Of a DNA stretch of 64,000 nt, positions 22,752 to 33,146 are shown piece by piece. Source of the DNA: Ophiobolus disseminans (taxonomy: Eukaryota; Ascomycota; Dothideomycetes; Pleosporales; Phaeosphaeriaceae); contig MU006219.1 in assembly GCA_010093685.1 (NCBI GenBank), positions 267,531-331,530 of the forward strand, read 5' to 3'. Within the stretch, counting starts at the first letter, position 1. The number at the start of each line of letters is the position of its first letter. The notes beneath the pieces are model-generated. The model worked only from the letters and a program-made list of their open reading frames with translations. It was not told where the DNA came from and did no database searches. The position numbers and the translations under genes were made by a program.

Positions 22752-24755
22752 TCAAGTCTCAAACCAAAATTTGGGGCGAAACGACTTAGGTTGAGGTTGT
22801 AGAAGCTCAAGCACTGGCGTGTAGTCGCCGGCCGCCTGTAGGGCCATGGTGTTTGGAGAAACAGCCATGTTATGCTGCAGAAATCCATAAGTCGCCTTGC
22901 GCTGAAACTGCACTGCGTCAGGGTCTACGCACTCGGCACTATTGTGATGCTGTCCCTGTGAGAAGTAAACCTCGCAAGAGAGGTTTGGAGGATGCAGGAA
23001 CCCATGTTTGCAACGAGTCGCAAGGTTTTCATACGGAATCTGCAATAAGCGAGGCAACGTCTGGAAGTCTGGAGGATACTGCGCCTGACTCTTGAAGCCA
23101 GGAACGGGAAGGGGACCTATCGGATGGACGAGACGATCCTGAATGTTATCGACGGAGGTGTCGACCAGAACGAAGATGTTGTTTGACTTCAGCTCGTGAA
23201 GATCGCAGATTTGGCGGATCTTCTTACATCGAGGAATACGGTCATCTTCCACGATGTAACCACCGGTCACATTAAGGAACCACCGGTCCACTAGAACCTG
23301 ATCGTCAACAAATTGAAGTGGAAACTCTTTGAAGGGCGACGTTGTCGGGTTGTAGTTGATTTCAGGCTCATTGCGATATGCGACGAGAGACTTCAACGCT
23401 GCGTCTCCACAGTAGCACGGCTCGAAAGCAGTGTCATCAAACAACTCCTCTTCCTTAATGCGACTCAACTACCCCAGTACTGGGTTATGTACTTGAAGTT
23501 TGGCGTTGGCTGGGTTCACTTGAAGCTGCTTTTGCAGCTCCGACAACTCTGGGTAGTATGTCCAATACTTGTTGTACTCGCAAACCCCGTGGTTGATTGC
23601 CTGCTTTTCTTCATCGTTGAGATATGACCGCTGCCCGGAGTTGAGACCACACAGCTGGCGATCCTTTTCGGGACACGCTGGAGTGAAGCGCCGAACACGG
23701 GTCGCATCAACGTTCATGACGTCTTCTAGGGAGTTGATGGTGCCAGATGCGGAGGTGCAAATGTACTAAAGTAAAACCAACATCTCACGACAAATTTTAG
23801 AGCCAGTGAACCAGCATCGGTACCTATACCAAACTATTGGTTCATATTTAGCGAAATATGCGAGTAACTCTGGGGCAAGTCCGCTGGCAACTGCACTCCA
23901 CATGAACTCAATATCTTGAAAGTCTTGAACCGCGGATCGGCCAGGGAAACTCGATTCACAGGCCATTGGTAAGTCTTTGAGACCATTGTCGTAAAGCACG
24001 TTATTGTGGTTAAGTTTCCAACGGATGGTCACGTCGTGCCAGATGTCGCTGTCATGGAAGGCTGGATAACCATGTTGCTTCATAAGGTCTTCGAACTGCG
24101 ACATGTTTGTAGGTGCGGCATTCCGAACAATCTGGAGAGTGTTCTTGCTGACGTCCACGATGCTTGAGTTGCACTCCGGCTCGACCAACGTAGCGAGTCC
24201 GTCCATCCAAATCAATATGTTTTGGTGATCTTCGACATCGTCAAAAAGATCTGAAAGTCGTGCCAGGTCGATAAAAGTATGCCCGCACTCGAGCTCTGCT
24301 GCCACAGACTCGAGGATCTTGGAAAGGGCCTCGATCCCTATGTCGCATTAAACCGCGATGGATGTAGTTAGGGAGGGTACCACAATCTCGGACAAGTGGC
24401 ACTCAGCGGTTTGAACTTGGTGTGAGTCGGTCTGTGTTGCGCCTGAACGAGGCTCAAGAGTTGGACGGTCACGGTAGACCTGGGATAGGATGTATGCAAC
24501 CGGACAGAGAATGGCAATATCTTTGATGGCGGTTGTGATGAGGCAATAAGCAATGAGGGCGATGCCTAGGAGTGCAGCGGCTTTGAATGCAAACTGGAGA
24601 TCGGCATCCTTCTGTTGCCGAGTCTCAGAGGGTGATTCGTCTGGGGAGTTGAAAGGGGCAGCCTCAGACTTCAAGGACGCCTGGGCGTCGGAGAGGTTGC
24701 TGGGCAGCGTACCTTGTCCCGCAGAAGTGCAAGATGCGTTCGCAATGCTCGACAT
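22752..24755 (-). CDS. Uncharacterised membrane-anchored protein in four same-frame blocks
   Basis: I do not recognise this family. An ATG at 24755 (MSSIANASCTSAGQ) opens a frame with one strong hydrophobic stretch (AALLGIALIAYCLITTAI), then continues in the same frame to 22752 through stops at 24348 (TAA), 23766 (TAG) and 23469 (TAG). The blocks between look like real protein (for example HTFIDLARLSDLFDDVED and NHGVCEYNKYWTYYPELS). Plausible in-frame introns can remove each stop: about 24314-24376 (GTACCC, CCTAAC), about 69 bp ending at the TTTAG of 23766, and about 51 bp (GTGAAC...GGTAG) ending at 23469. The later blocks lack an early ATG, which supports one gene. The C-terminal block ends KSFRPKFWFET. 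If the introns are wrong, this is a pseudogene with three nonsense codons. Annotations splitting it at 24348 are also possible. Confidence 0.5.
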
Positions 24756-25141
24756 CGTGCGCAAGGCAGCCAATGTTGAGCTCACTTGTGTGGCGTCGAT
24801 GACGGTTGAACTCGTGCTGTTGATGTAGATGAGAGTGTAGATGAAGATTGGTAGGAGGGATGAGTATTGAGAAGGACTGGTGCAGGTACAATTTAATACT
24901 GAGACTGGCGAGCAGAAAGTGAAAGAATCGAGACGCTGCAGCTGCACGATGTTGACAAACAGCTAAGCAGCTATCCATCGTGAATGCATTAAACAGGAAG
25001 CGACATGTTTTCACAATGCAATTCGTCGGATTCGCATTCATCTGCCGCTACCGTGGTATACAACACGCTCGAATACGATGAAGATCGCTGTGGCAGGTGT
25101 TCGACGACAGCCTCCTCTTAGAGGACGCACAATGTGGCTGC
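24756..25141. other. Short intergenic region
   Basis: These 386 bp lie between the 3' end of the glyoxalase-like gene and the 5' end of the membrane-anchored protein, both on the minus strand. The frame of the latter stays open upstream to 24947 without an earlier ATG. Confidence 0.4.
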
Positions 25142-25993
25142 TCAAATGTACTCTACCCACAGCCCTCTAACATCGACCTCGCCCACATCAAGTCTCTTCC
25201 TTGCTCCCAGTTCCATGCTAGCCCCTGACGGAACACCAAGCACCACATCATCATACTGGAAACCCGTCTTCATAGTCGCCTCGAACTCTTTCTTGTCTTT
25301 TGGTAACCTCAGTACAAGCTTTGGTCTAGATTCTAAACCCTCGACCTCGCACACTCTGCCGGCTTGGAAGTAGATTTCATCACCCCTCTGAATCCCCTCA
25401 TCACCAAGAACAGCAGCATATGTTTGCCTTGTTTCATCAAGCAAAGCCCTGTCTTTGACAATGATAGTGAGCTGCTGCACACCCAACGCACCGCAAGGAT
25501 GGGTCGTCTTCTCTACGGAGAGTGGCACACGTGTATTGCGAGGAGTTGTGTCGTGACAGAAGAATGGGATGCGGCCTCGAACGTCTTGCCCACCCTTTTC
25601 GCCCTTTGGGAAAGTCACAGCCCACTTCACCTCCACGCCATCAGCGCGCTTTCGGCCCCCATGAACAGGTTCATCATGTGACTCTTTGACATCGGCATAG
25701 CTTTCATCGGGAGACTTGGAGTTTGTAAGACACCAATCCTTCCATCCAACAAAATCGGCGTCTGGACCCCACCAGTGCGACGCAGCTTGGCTGTCGTCGA
25801 TGAAGCTGATGAGTTCGATGTAGCAGCCGTCTGCAAGGAGAATGAGAGTGTTCGATGTGGCGCCGCCTGCGTGGAAGCCGCCGGGTGTGAGAGTAAAGTT
25901 TTCCTTGAAGAACGGTGGCAGGTGAGGAAGCTTGGTGTCAGGATTGGCGGGTACGAAGAGAATGAGATGATCGAGTGACTGCTTTGGCGACAT
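25142..25993 (-). CDS. Glyoxalase-like domain protein
   Basis: A single exon encodes 283 residues. It opens MSPKQSLDHLILFVPANPDT, with a short turn to LTPGGFHAGGATSNTLILL and then DGCYIELISFID. This His-containing beta-alpha-beta-beta-beta opening is the pattern of the Glyoxalase_3/glyoxalase-like family within the VOC superfamily. A second VOC-like half follows (GVQQLTIIVKD). The substrate is unknown, and such fungal proteins are usually annotated only by domain. No signal peptide or membrane segment is present, so it is probably cytosolic. A TATAAAAA element lies about 45-52 bp upstream of the ATG. Confidence 0.85.
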   Translation of the reverse strand: MSPKQSLDHLILFVPANPDTKLPHLPPFFKENFTLTPGGFHAGGATSNTLILLADGCYIELISFIDDSQAASHWWGPDADFVGWKDWCLTNSKSPDESYADVKESHDEPVHGGRKRADGVEVKWAVTFPKGEKGGQDVRGRIPFFCHDTTPRNTRVPLSVEKTTHPCGALGVQQLTIIVKDRALLDETRQTYAAVLGDEGIQRGDEIYFQAGRVCEVEGLESRPKLVLRLPKDKKEFEATMKTGFQYDDVVLGVPSGASMELGARKRLDVGEVDVRGLWVEYI

Positions 25994-26037
25994 TGCTCGG
26001 GTCGTGGAAGGGTTTTGTGGTACGATGAACCGTCGTC

Positions 26038-26045
26038 TTTTTATA
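26038..26045 (-). promoter_or_regulatory. TATA-like element of the glyoxalase-like gene
   Basis: The minus strand reads TATAAAAA about 45-52 bp before the ATG at 25993, a plausible TATA box. The spacing to the start codon implies a short 5' UTR. Confidence 0.45.
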
Positions 26046-26659
26046 TGTCGGAGATAGTTGGACGTATGATGCAGAGCGACTGGGAAGAGATCATGGCGCG
26101 AAGTGGGGGAGGAAGGCGGGGTTGAGCACGACGTGCAGCGTCGACATTACACCTTTCCACCGTATCTTTGCTGGATCGCAATTCACAGAATCGCAAAAGG
26201 TGTTGATTCAGCTTGGACGGGTGTCGTGATGGTTATCGAAACTGACAAAACCATATGAATGGTCCAGACTTCCCTCGCATCAGGTAAGCTCGGAAGCGGT
26301 GCGACCCTCACACCTCCGCTTACCTCACGCGCCTTCCGCCTCTGGTGTATCTTTTGTGCATACGACAATTACATGGGCCGTGCTCCACAGCGCCTGTTTC
26401 TAAGATCATAATTTCCGAAATGCGGTTGAGTGGCACGTCATTTAGTGGCCATGAGGCTGAGCCGAAACCTCAATTGCTCACTCACAGTATTGGTGTTGTG
26501 CGCCCGGTATGGAGGGAGACGACATGACGCTGAGTGCAGAGATCGGGGACGACGTCGAGGGAAGTAATGAAGCAAGCCGCGATTTCACAGAAAGGTTCAA
26601 GAAGCTCTGTCAAATCTCATTACATACAGCCATGTCTTTCTGCAATAACTTGATTTAGT
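26046..26659. other. Intergenic region
   Basis: About 600 bp between the alpha/beta hydrolase 3' end and the glyoxalase-like promoter. No gene is supported. Confidence 0.4.
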
Positions 26660-27653
26660 CTAAAACAACCAATCTTCCTCGACGTTTCTAAGCATTTCTC
26701 CGAGCCACGGCTCGTCCTCTTCGTATATCTCCGCATCGAAACCATGATCTCCCGGTGGCGTCACAAGTTCAAATCGCGTTTCTGGAAATGTTTGCTGTGC
26801 TTTCTCAACAAAGGCATGTGACCACTTTACAGGCACGTTCGTGTCGTCCTTCCCATGGATGATGTACGTGGGCACAAAGAACATCGCGTCCTCAATCCTC
26901 GTGTCGGGCATGAGATGCTTTCCTGTACCGAAGAACTCACCCCAGCGTCCATGAGCACGCAGCATCGGTGCCACCGCATCTCGAGCTGGTGGTAACGCGC
27001 TGCTAATTATCGTACCAGGTACTATGCTTGCAAGGAAGTCATCGAGAACCTTTTTTGGTGGAATGGATTCTCCCATCGGAGTATCATCTAGAGACGTGGG
27101 AAAGGCGTTTGTGACCGGATACTGAACAAGGCAGGCTTTGATCGTGGACTGGGGTAGAATAATAATGGACTGTAGTGCGCACCAGCCGCCCGCGCTGTCT
27201 CCGGACACGAGAACTTTAGAGAAGTCTAGTTCGATAGATGGCACCTTAGATGCAACGTAAACGGGGAAGGACGATCTGAACCACGTCCAAAAGTCTGCCA
27301 TGTCTTCGAGCATGTCGTCGCCATTATGCTCCGGGGCCAGACGGTAGTTTGGCAGCACGGCTATCGCATTATTCCTATGTAGGAATGGTACGAGGAAGGC
27401 GGAGAACCAATTCGGGTATGCTGCTGTCCCTGCCGTCTGCCGTTCAACGTTAGCAATGAGCTTGCCTTCTACGAATAGTGCTGCGTACCAGGCCGCCGCC
27501 ATGCCACTTGACGAATAACGGATGCTTTCCTGGCTTAATTGTCTTTGGCACGAGGACGTTGACTTCTATCGCATGATCACCGATCTGCTTGTACGAAGTC
27601 TGGTAGAAGTCGAAGCTGTCGAAGCGAGTAGCAGCAGTCGTATGGAAGGACAT
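26660..27653 (-). CDS. Alpha/beta hydrolase, HSL-like (alpha/beta hydrolase-3 fold)
   Basis: Two exons, 27653-27489 and 27436-26660, joined across a 52-bp intron (GTACGC donor, GCTAAC branch, GGCAG acceptor), encode 313 residues. The oxyanion-hole motif HGGG lies at residues 51-54. The nucleophile elbow GDSAGG holds Ser136. A likely acid is in IIHGKDDTNVPV, and the catalytic His is in PPGDHGFD. The segment PNYRLAPEH is typical of hormone-sensitive-lipase-like carboxylesterases. The likely reaction is hydrolysis of small esters; the substrate is unknown. There is no signal peptide. The conserved context of the HGGG motif is rebuilt exactly by the intron, supporting this model. Confidence 0.88.
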
Positions 27654-27778
27654 GTTGAGTAGTGGAGAGACGCGTTCAATCGATGGCCTCAATTGACAAC
27701 CGTCTCTGAGATGCAAGACTTGGTCAATTGAGCTTGATCCAGGGGGATTGAGCTTCCCCTCAATATGGGTCTACGCAT

Positions 27779-27786
27779 CTTATATC
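27779..27786 (-). promoter_or_regulatory. TATA-like element of the alpha/beta hydrolase gene
   Basis: The minus strand reads GATATAAG about 125-135 bp before the ATG at 27653, a plausible TATA box. Confidence 0.35.
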
Positions 27787-28090
27787 CGCTGCTTTGCTCC
27801 GTCACTTCAGGGCAATGGGGCGACTGCTTATGTGTCATGGCGGCAGATATCGTGCATGTCTTAATCGCGAGAGGAAATTTCGGTCTGTGCGTGGATGCAT
27901 TTGCATAGGACGACTTCCTTCGCTCCGCTGACTACGGAGATCATTTGTAAGCAGTGCCCTCGATACATATTCGTAATTTTGGAAGGGCGGTAAAATAGCT
28001 TCCAGGAGCCCTGGAGGTGTTTGACTTGAAAAGGGCGCGTTGTCGTCATCCCGACCATACCGCATTAGGACGAAGCCGAGGCTGCTTGGC
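27787..28090. other. Intergenic region
   Basis: About 300 bp between the RelA/SpoT-domain gene's stop and the hydrolase promoter. Short ORFs are present only as chance frames. Confidence 0.35.
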
Positions 28091-30874
28091 TTATCGATAG
28101 TGCTCAGCAAGTTTTGACCTGAACGACAACACCTGTATGTGAGGTTTGTCACTCGCCTCATGCTTCGTTTGGTCTCCGCTGATGAGTGCCAAGGGTGATA
28201 GATTTTCATCTACTTCGACATCCCCTTCGAATCGTTTGATCGACCAAAAAGCTTCTGCTGGTAGGAACTTTGCGTCGAGTTTCGTGTCAAGTCTGCAATT
28301 TGGCAGTCGAAGTCGCGCAGGAGGTCGATCGGGCCCATTCTCGACGAGAAGATCGCATACAAGCGTGTACACATTCTCCTCCTGTGAAACAATTTTCCAG
28401 AGCGGGCCCAATGCTCCGAGGCTCTCCGAGTCACTTGCCGGTGCGAACTTTGCTTTACGCACAAGGGTTATAAGATACAGCCCCGAGTCACCTATCTCGA
28501 GTTCCCCCATATAGTAATTGCGGAGGAGAAGGACTGAAATGAGCCTGCTCTTACTAACAGTCTTCAGAAATATGACATCTGCATTTACGTGGCCGATATC
28601 AGCTTGGATGTCGTCGTCCGAGAGGTCCGAGCAGTCAAGAACGAGAACGATCACATTGGTGCTGGCGTTCCTCTCTTTCGTTATCCCCTTCGAAGCAACA
28701 CCCGGCCGTAAAAACACCCATTTCTCTAGATCCTCGAAAACAAAGGCCCCTTGTGTGGGGCCCCAATCGGTCCAGAGGTTTATTGGATCCCAGCTCGGCT
28801 CCACTGTGCTGTGGCGCCGTAGTTCCTGCCATGGCCTGAAGTCGTTACCTTTATCGTCGATGAGAGTTCCGAGACCATGAAGCATCGTATACTCTGACAG
28901 AAGATCCCAAAAGGACTTGGATCCCGAGAAATTTGCTGTCGCGTTAGGTCTGGCGTACGAAATCCGCGTGAGGTCATAAGATGTGCACCAATTGACCATC
29001 CAAGCGAACGTGGATCTGCTGATCTTGTCACCAAATTCTTCAAGGCTAGTTGCTGAACTGCCGTCCGAGCCACCTCTCTCAAGTGCCTTCAATTTGACAT
29101 CTGTCACATACTGCAGGAAGAGAGTAACTCCTTGCTCCCAAGCGAACGGATGTGTAGTCAACTGAGACGGCACCCAGCTCGTTATAAGTTGATGACTAGT
29201 TCCCGAAAAGTCCAATCCGCGGCTAGGTCCAGACTGGCCGATAAGACTTTGCACTAAGGCGATGATCAGAAACGGCGACATCCCTTGTTCAAAGCTGAGC
29301 AATGTGGCAATCATCTGGAAGGGACTACCATATGTTCCAACGATGAATGCAGCGCTGTCATCTACAATCCAGATGAAGATGCAGAATATCAGTGTAAGAT
29401 TCTCGATCCCACACGAAAATGGTAGCAGATCTGGTTCAGAGAATCTGAATCCTTCGCCACGCCGCAGCATGATTTTTGCAACCCAATGAAGCGTTCTCCT
29501 TACAAAGATATCAAACGCAGAACGAGGCACCTCACATAGATCCGATGCGCCCCATAGTTTCTTGATCTGGTCTATTCGGATCGTCTGCAGTAATTTCCAC
29601 AGGAAGAACGACTCCATGTAGACCTTCATAGGGAAGTTCGCCATGAACTCAGCTATCTCCTCCCGGCACTCGAGGGGGATGTTGCTGTTTTTGAGGTATG
29701 CTCTGAGATCTCCGACTGTTCGAATACCAACAGTCAAGAGGAATTCCAGGAACAGCTTTGAAAATGGGTCCTTCGAAAAGCCAGCCATTGAGGCCTCAAG
29801 CTCGAAATAGTCTATGAGTGCTCTGGTAATATCCTCAGAATCAGTAATGGCCCGTTGGTCCCGGCTCAGACGTTGACTGTTGGCTTGATGGAGCTGCTCC
29901 AGAAGAACCTCGCCAGTTTGAGCCAAGCCTTTAATACTGTCTAGGATGCGACGTTCCTGGGTTGATAGTACTCCAGTCAAGGCATCATATTCGATGTCAC
30001 GGTTGATGGCGATCCAAGAATCCATGAGCACCGACCGAACCTGTATCTCGATAGGCTGGAGATGAAAGGGTCCAGCTGCATCTCTTTGTGCGGGTCGAAG
30101 TATTACCCATCGATGCTCCGCTGTATATCCGCCAAATCGCCTCTGATAGTTGTCCAGTGCCTTTTGACTAGGTTTTGGTGTCTTCACAGGAAACCTGGCT
30201 CTGACCGCTTCCTCATATCTCTGGTTAATGAAAAGTAGGATGTCTTTCTCGGCGGTTTCATCTGGCACTTTGCCGGCGACACTGGAGTTCTGGGAAACAC
30301 TAGCTTCCTCATGTCGTTGCTTGATGTACGCGATGATGTCTCTTCCAGCTGCATCTTCTAGCAACTGTTGAGTAGAAGAGTTCTTGCTAGAAGAGCCTGA
30401 TCTTTGCGGAAGTCTCGCCATTGCCTCCTCGTGTCGTTCCTTGATGTAGACAAGAATCTCTTGCCCAGCCTCATCAGATACGTTTTCGCGGAGGATGTAA
30501 AGTTCTTCGTCATTCTCGAAATATACGCTGGCTATCGTAATGAAATGGTCGTCGATAAGCTGTAGGATTTTCCTTTGATCGTTGGGGAAGTATGCTGAGA
30601 TTCGTAGGCCCACGAAATCTACCAGGTTGTTCAGGATGTCCTTTCCACAGCCATATTTGTAAAACGGCTGCTTCTTCCTCAACTTCTTTTCCACTTTGGC
30701 AGGCTCCTTAACCCGTCCGGTAATTAGGCTTGCGACCTTTTCCTTCTTGACAAATTTTTTCAGATAAGCTAAAGTGTAGTTCATGTAGCTCTGCCATTTT
30801 TCCAGGTCGTGCTCGTATTCTGCCCGGAAAGCCTCGATCACATCTGTTTGTCCTGGATTGAGTTGGTCTGACAT
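28091..30874 (-). CDS. RelA/SpoT-domain protein with triplicated insert and long C-terminal region
   Basis: A single exon encodes 927 residues. Residues about 25-300 resemble a RelA/SpoT nucleotidyltransferase (ppGpp synthetase) domain: GRVKEPAKVEKKL, DFVGLRISAYFPND, GYTAEHRW and the E-x-Q block IEIQVRSVLMDSW, followed by NRDIEYD. Bacterial members make the alarmone (p)ppGpp from GTP and ATP; fungal members are scarcely studied, so activity here is inference. Between the second and third blocks sit three related units at residues 133-155, 173-194 and 205-227. The C-terminal two-thirds I do not recognise. It contains one strongly hydrophobic stretch near residues 490-513 (LTLIFCIFIWIVDD) and the segment VIVLVLDCSDLSDDDIQ. 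No HD hydrolase, TGS or ACT domain is visible. Its neighbour upstream is a divergent CorA-like gene. Confidence 0.85.
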   Translation of the reverse strand: MSDQLNPGQTDVIEAFRAEYEHDLEKWQSYMNYTLAYLKKFVKKEKVASLITGRVKEPAKVEKKLRKKQPFYKYGCGKDILNNLVDFVGLRISAYFPNDQRKILQLIDDHFITIASVYFENDEELYILRENVSDEAGQEILVYIKERHEEAMARLPQRSGSSSKNSSTQQLLEDAAGRDIIAYIKQRHEEASVSQNSSVAGKVPDETAEKDILLFINQRYEEAVRARFPVKTPKPSQKALDNYQRRFGGYTAEHRWVILRPAQRDAAGPFHLQPIEIQVRSVLMDSWIAINRDIEYDALTGVLSTQERRILDSIKGLAQTGEVLLEQLHQANSQRLSRDQRAITDSEDITRALIDYFELEASMAGFSKDPFSKLFLEFLLTVGIRTVGDLRAYLKNSNIPLECREEIAEFMANFPMKVYMESFFLWKLLQTIRIDQIKKLWGASDLCEVPRSAFDIFVRRTLHWVAKIMLRRGEGFRFSEPDLLPFSCGIENLTLIFCIFIWIVDDSAAFIVGTYGSPFQMIATLLSFEQGMSPFLIIALVQSLIGQSGPSRGLDFSGTSHQLITSWVPSQLTTHPFAWEQGVTLFLQYVTDVKLKALERGGSDGSSATSLEEFGDKISRSTFAWMVNWCTSYDLTRISYARPNATANFSGSKSFWDLLSEYTMLHGLGTLIDDKGNDFRPWQELRRHSTVEPSWDPINLWTDWGPTQGAFVFEDLEKWVFLRPGVASKGITKERNASTNVIVLVLDCSDLSDDDIQADIGHVNADVIFLKTVSKSRLISVLLLRNYYMGELEIGDSGLYLITLVRKAKFAPASDSESLGALGPLWKIVSQEENVYTLVCDLLVENGPDRPPARLRLPNCRLDTKLDAKFLPAEAFWSIKRFEGDVEVDENLSPLALISGDQTKHEASDKPHIQVLSFRSKLAEHYR
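30194..30478 (-). repeat. Three tandem related units inside the RelA/SpoT domain
   Basis: Three units, spaced about 30-40 residues, follow the pattern D-E/A-x-A-x-x-I-x-x-[YF]-I-x-[EQ]-R-[HY]-E-E-A. They read DEAGQEILVYIKERHEEA, DAAGRDIIAYIKQRHEEA and DETAEKDILLFINQRYEEA. Ser/Gln-rich linkers separate them. They are amphipathic helices by composition and look like recent duplications. Confidence 0.8.
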
Positions 30875-31397
30875 GGTGTTGGTTAGCTGTGAGTGCAGAG
30901 CTCAGGATGCTAGCTGAGTCTATGAATAACGATGTCGTGAGAAAATGGAGAGATTGAGAACAAGTTTGCTTTGGTATCAAATTGTATAGCTACAATGTAA
31001 GCTCAAGAATAAAACTGCATATTTGAAGTTCTCGGAGTGTTGTTGTGCTTCAACACAAATGCAGGTTGCCTTTTTTAAGTTTACTTTTGCGCGGGGTAGA
31101 TTTGGGGGCCGAGTAGCTGGACCGCGATTGGAGAGGCTTAACTTACTTGAAGCTAAGCATCAGCCCCACCTCAATCATGTTCAGGTTTTGGAGCGTCAGG
31201 CAGCAGGTGCTGACAATCTCGCATCAAGGACTGCCCATCTCTTACCACCTCTTCTTGGATACCGACGGCAAACTCAACTATCGTTGGTCCTCTAATGATC
31301 ATAAGCCAATTCGGCATGCTGTTCTAGTGTTGCCCTCGCTCAATTTCATCTCCTACACATTGACATCGCGCTAGCTTCGAAAGTTTGGACGTATCGG
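30875..31397. other. Divergent promoter region, RelA/SpoT and CorA-like genes
   Basis: These 523 bp lie between two divergent genes. A frame at 31147-31374 (+) could in principle be a 5' exon of the CorA-like gene, but no clean splice was found. Confidence 0.4.
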
Positions 31398-32775
31398 ATG
31401 GATGGTATCCGAAAGACGTCGCAATCTGCTTTTGACAATTGCCAAAAATTCATCAAGGGCGGTCACGGTCAGACATTCGAAAGTCTCGCAATCTCCCAAA
31501 GTAACAGCCGAGGACCGAGTGTAAACCGCAGCTGCCTAGTCGAGACGGAACTTCCTGAGTGGATTGCGGCATGGGACGCGACCACCGAAGCAACGCTCAA
31601 ACTTGTTTGCCTTCCAGCCGAACCAGATACGTCGCTCAAGGTATCCAGGGATGTGTTTTCGATGACCATGGATTGCATGCGGGCCGATCCCAGCATGCTA
31701 TACTTGATCTGCCACACCAAAGACGGCTTCCACTCCTTTCCAGGAAACGCGGACAGAGATGGTCTCCATCTGCCCACATGGTATGTGGGCACTTCACGCT
31801 ACGCCGTACTGTGGACATTTGAGGCACGACATTGTGTTACCAGGGGTGTTATTATTGAGCGTCAACGTGATGCGTTCAAAGGCTTGACCGACGTGGTGAG
31901 CAATTTTACCGACTGTATTCATGCACCACAAGTCATGTGTCTGGCCCTCCCTTTGTTCCAGATCCATTTCTACGATGCGAGGACTGAAAGTGCGCTGAAT
32001 GACATGCGCAACATCGAGAAGTCCATTGGATTTGGCCCTCGGCGGACGCTGGGTCATTGGGAAGGAGATAAGAGCGGCGGATATGAAGCGAGTACTGGAA
32101 TGGCCACCTTCGCTATCGATGAGATATTTGCGCTCTCGCAAAAGGTCCATGAAGTGGCCGGAAAGATCAAGAATAGCGATCGCCTTCGACGGAGCGCCAT
32201 GCGAATGCTGGATGATGTGCTTTATGCAAGCCGTGCTGCCGACGTCGACAATAAAAAACTTGGAGGCCATCGAGAGAGGTACTGTCTCGCTCTTCACAAG
32301 CTCGGTGAGGCGGTGCCGGTACTTCAACGACAGATTTGGGCTAACGCAGATTACATGGCTTACATGCAATATCGCGCGGAAAATTTGTCTCAAGTTGTGA
32401 GTGACAATTTGCCCTCATCGAATGTAGCGTACCTACTTGTGTAACTGACCAGTTTTTTTGTAGATAATCGCCCTCCTCACCCATGAAGATGCCGCAGCGA
32501 GTATTGATCTTGCGACCGCGAGCAGGAAGGACACTTCATCCATGAAGACCATCGCCATTATGACCATGATTTTCTTGCCAGCGACCTTCTTTGCTGCGTT
32601 ATTTTCGGTGCCACTACTGCAGTGGGATCAGCCGCAGGTACTGCACGATAAATTTTGGGTGTACTGGGCTTTTACAATACCATCGACCGCCGCAGTTTTT
32701 GCAGTCTGGTTTGCTACTACCTTTAACTTCAAGAGATGGAGGTCATTACACCCTAAGCAGTCTAAATCAGAGTAA
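31398..32775 (+). CDS. CorA-like Mg2+ transporter-family membrane protein
   Basis: Two exons, 31398-32396 and 32464-32775 (GTGAGT donor, TTTTTTTGTAG acceptor), encode about 436 residues. The long N-terminal cytoplasmic region is followed by the CorA-family junction: SSMKTIAIMTMIFLPATFFAALF as the first membrane helix, then SVPLLQW, then FWVYWAFTIPSTAAVFAVWF as the second helix and a short basic tail (NFKRWRSLHPKQ). The fungal CorA-like branch shares this layout. The GMN selectivity motif of true CorA channels, which should follow the first helix, is not present, so Mg2+ transport is not assured. The first ATG at 31398 (MDGIRKTSQSAFDNC) is chosen by frame; an upstream exon is possible. Confidence 0.82.
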
Positions 32776-33146
32776 TACACCACGGACCCGCCCTCTCCCT
32801 TTCAGCCTTATGGCTTAAACGTTGCCTTTCGCGTCTTTGGTCCGCTGGCAAGCTAGTCCTTGCTGCATTGCATCCATCGAGTGACACCTCCTCGCAGTTA
32901 CCTCACGATAACACGATAATTCTGATTGCACAACATAGTGACGACCGCTGTCCTTCGCGTCCTTGTTGCAACCTGTTTGCGGTGATTGCAGGCTTTCTCG
33001 CTATACCCTGCACTGTGGCGCACTGCTGATCAACCAGCCACCACCAACAGGCAGCTTCACCTATGGCTTGGGCGGTGCGGAAGAGTGGAAACTAGCATGC
33101 CCGCCTGCAGCTCAGCTGTGATCTTCATTGCAACCTGGTTGCACTG
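32776..33146. other. Intergenic region
   Basis: These 371 bp between the CorA-like and HET-type genes, both on the plus strand, have no supported gene. Confidence 0.35.
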
